A stretch of 64,000 nucleotides of DNA, from NCBI RefSeq assembly GCF_002272015.1, contig NZ_NPBY01000029.1, forward strand, positions 1 through 64,000, written 5' to 3'. This DNA is from Paenibacillus campinasensis (lineage in GTDB: Bacteria; Bacillota; Bacilli; Paenibacillales; Paenibacillaceae). Positions 63,446 through 64,000 of this stretch are shown piece by piece. Numbering within the stretch: the first letter of the stretch is position 1; every line of letters begins with the position of its first letter. The translations under genes were made by a program, and so were the position numbers. The notes beneath the pieces are model-generated. The model ran no database searches, was not told where the DNA came from, and was given only the letters and a program-made list of their open reading frames with translations.

Positions 63446-64000
63446 TTATTCTTCGAGGAAAATAAGCCCGACCAGATCATCGAACTCGATATTGCCGAAG
63501 TAATGCTTGACGTTTATATCTGCAAGTGCGGACCGGACAGACTGTTCTTCATAACGTTTGCCGCGGAGCAGATTCTCGATGTCGGTGACATCCCCCACGC
63601 CGAAGAAGTCCCCGTAAATTTTAATCTCCGCAATATGCCCATCCTTAATGTTCATGCGAATGTCGATAATGCCGGCCGGGAATTTCTTCGCATGCTTCAC
63701 ATTGCTTTCCGGCGATTGACCGTAGTTCCAGTCCCAATTCCGATAGCGCTCCTCCGAGATTTGGCGGATGATCTCCCAATCCTTCTCCTGCAGCACATAT
63801 TGCGGCACTTGATCCGGTTCCATGCCGAAGATGGAACGCAGCAGCTCGGCCCGGAACTCCTCGATGGTCATGTCGGTGCCAAGCAGCTCCTTAATGTTGG
63901 CTACACGGCTGCGGACCGACTTGGTGCTCTTGGATTTGAACTTCTCCGGGTTCGCGTTCAGCGACGCCTGGACATCGTCCAGATTAAGGTCGAACATCAG
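63446..64000 (-). CDS. Lipoate-protein ligase, C-terminal part (cut by window edge)
   Basis: The C-terminal about 184 residues of an LplA/LplJ-type enzyme that attaches lipoate to E2 and GcvH proteins. DVQASLNANPEKFKSKSTKS then VRSRVANIKELLG is the conserved region after the catalytic domain. The small C-terminal accessory domain (DIRMNIKDGHIAEIKIYGDF) follows. The N-terminal catalytic domain lies to the right of the window. Confidence 0.87.
   Translation of the reverse strand: MMFDLNLDDVQASLNANPEKFKSKSTKSVRSRVANIKELLGTDMTIEEFRAELLRSIFGMEPDQVPQYVLQEKDWEIIRQISEERYRNWDWNYGQSPESNVKHAKKFPAGIIDIRMNIKDGHIAEIKIYGDFFGVGDVTDIENLLRGKRYEEQSVRSALADINVKHYFGNIEFDDLVGLIFLEE

Overview
The window looks like a chromosomal piece of a Gram-positive, moderately GC-rich spore-former of the Paenibacillus type. 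The evidence is protein content: a Btr/Feu-like siderophore locus under Fur boxes, a Bacillota-style Tad pilus cluster with an Flp1 pilin, DUF2621 and KGG-repeat proteins, a copper-amine-oxidase stalk protein and AAGGAGG-type ribosome binding sites. The genus is an inference from these families; no search was run.

Layout. 1-1.3 kb: a peptidase E-like protein, then tRNA-Glu, tRNA-Lys and tRNA-Leu(GAG). 1.4-8.7 kb: a KGG stress protein and a Fur-controlled ferric-siderophore locus (AraC-type activator with a binding-protein domain, lipoprotein, two permeases, tandem esterase) without its own ATPase. 8.7-10.1 kb: a PAS protein and an XRE regulator divided by a palindrome-rich promoter region, then a second tRNA-Leu(GAG). 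10.2-12.1 kb: an AT-richer accessory stretch with a 5'-truncated gene, a SHOCT membrane protein and a probable IS remnant. 12.1-14.4 kb: Ohr, a small Cys-rich protein, a DCC-family protein and a secreted nuclease.

14.6-25.6 kb is one co-directional Tad/Flp pilus cluster: CpaE-like ATPase, CpaF, TadB, TadC, Flp1 pilin, three TadE/G-like pseudopilins, prepilin peptidase and an FHA protein. 25.8-28.6 kb holds a DUF2621 protein, endonuclease IV and PurU. 29.0-42.2 kb is a second large operon: secreted membrane protein, ABC ATPase and permease, coiled-coil membrane protein, MoxR ATPase, DUF58, and two von Willebrand A proteins, the last with an extremely GC-rich tail. It is probably a cell-envelope or stress-linked MoxR system.

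42.9-51.5 kb is mostly housekeeping: transketolase, PpnP, a stalk-domain secreted protein, a beta-hydroxyacid dehydrogenase-like reductase, Pgi, YigZ, a TetR regulator and YjbQ. 51.6-55.4 kb is a sulfate ABC transporter (CysT, CysW, CysA, binding protein). 55.7-64 kb holds a lipoprotein serpin, a two-gene unit made of a TIR-like protein with a GAF-like C-terminal region plus a small basic protein, an MBL hydrolase, a double-MerR regulator, a HAD phosphatase, a DMT transporter, a YdjM-like membrane protein, and the C-terminal part of a lipoate-protein ligase running off the right edge.

The best candidate for something undescribed is the TIR-like/GAF-like gene with its overlapping small partner (57158-58428). 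Other points worth a look are the fused double esterase in the siderophore operon, the pseudopilin that lacks the conserved +5 glutamate, a stand-alone terminator-like hairpin in the Tad leader, and the GC-rich tail of the last VWA protein.
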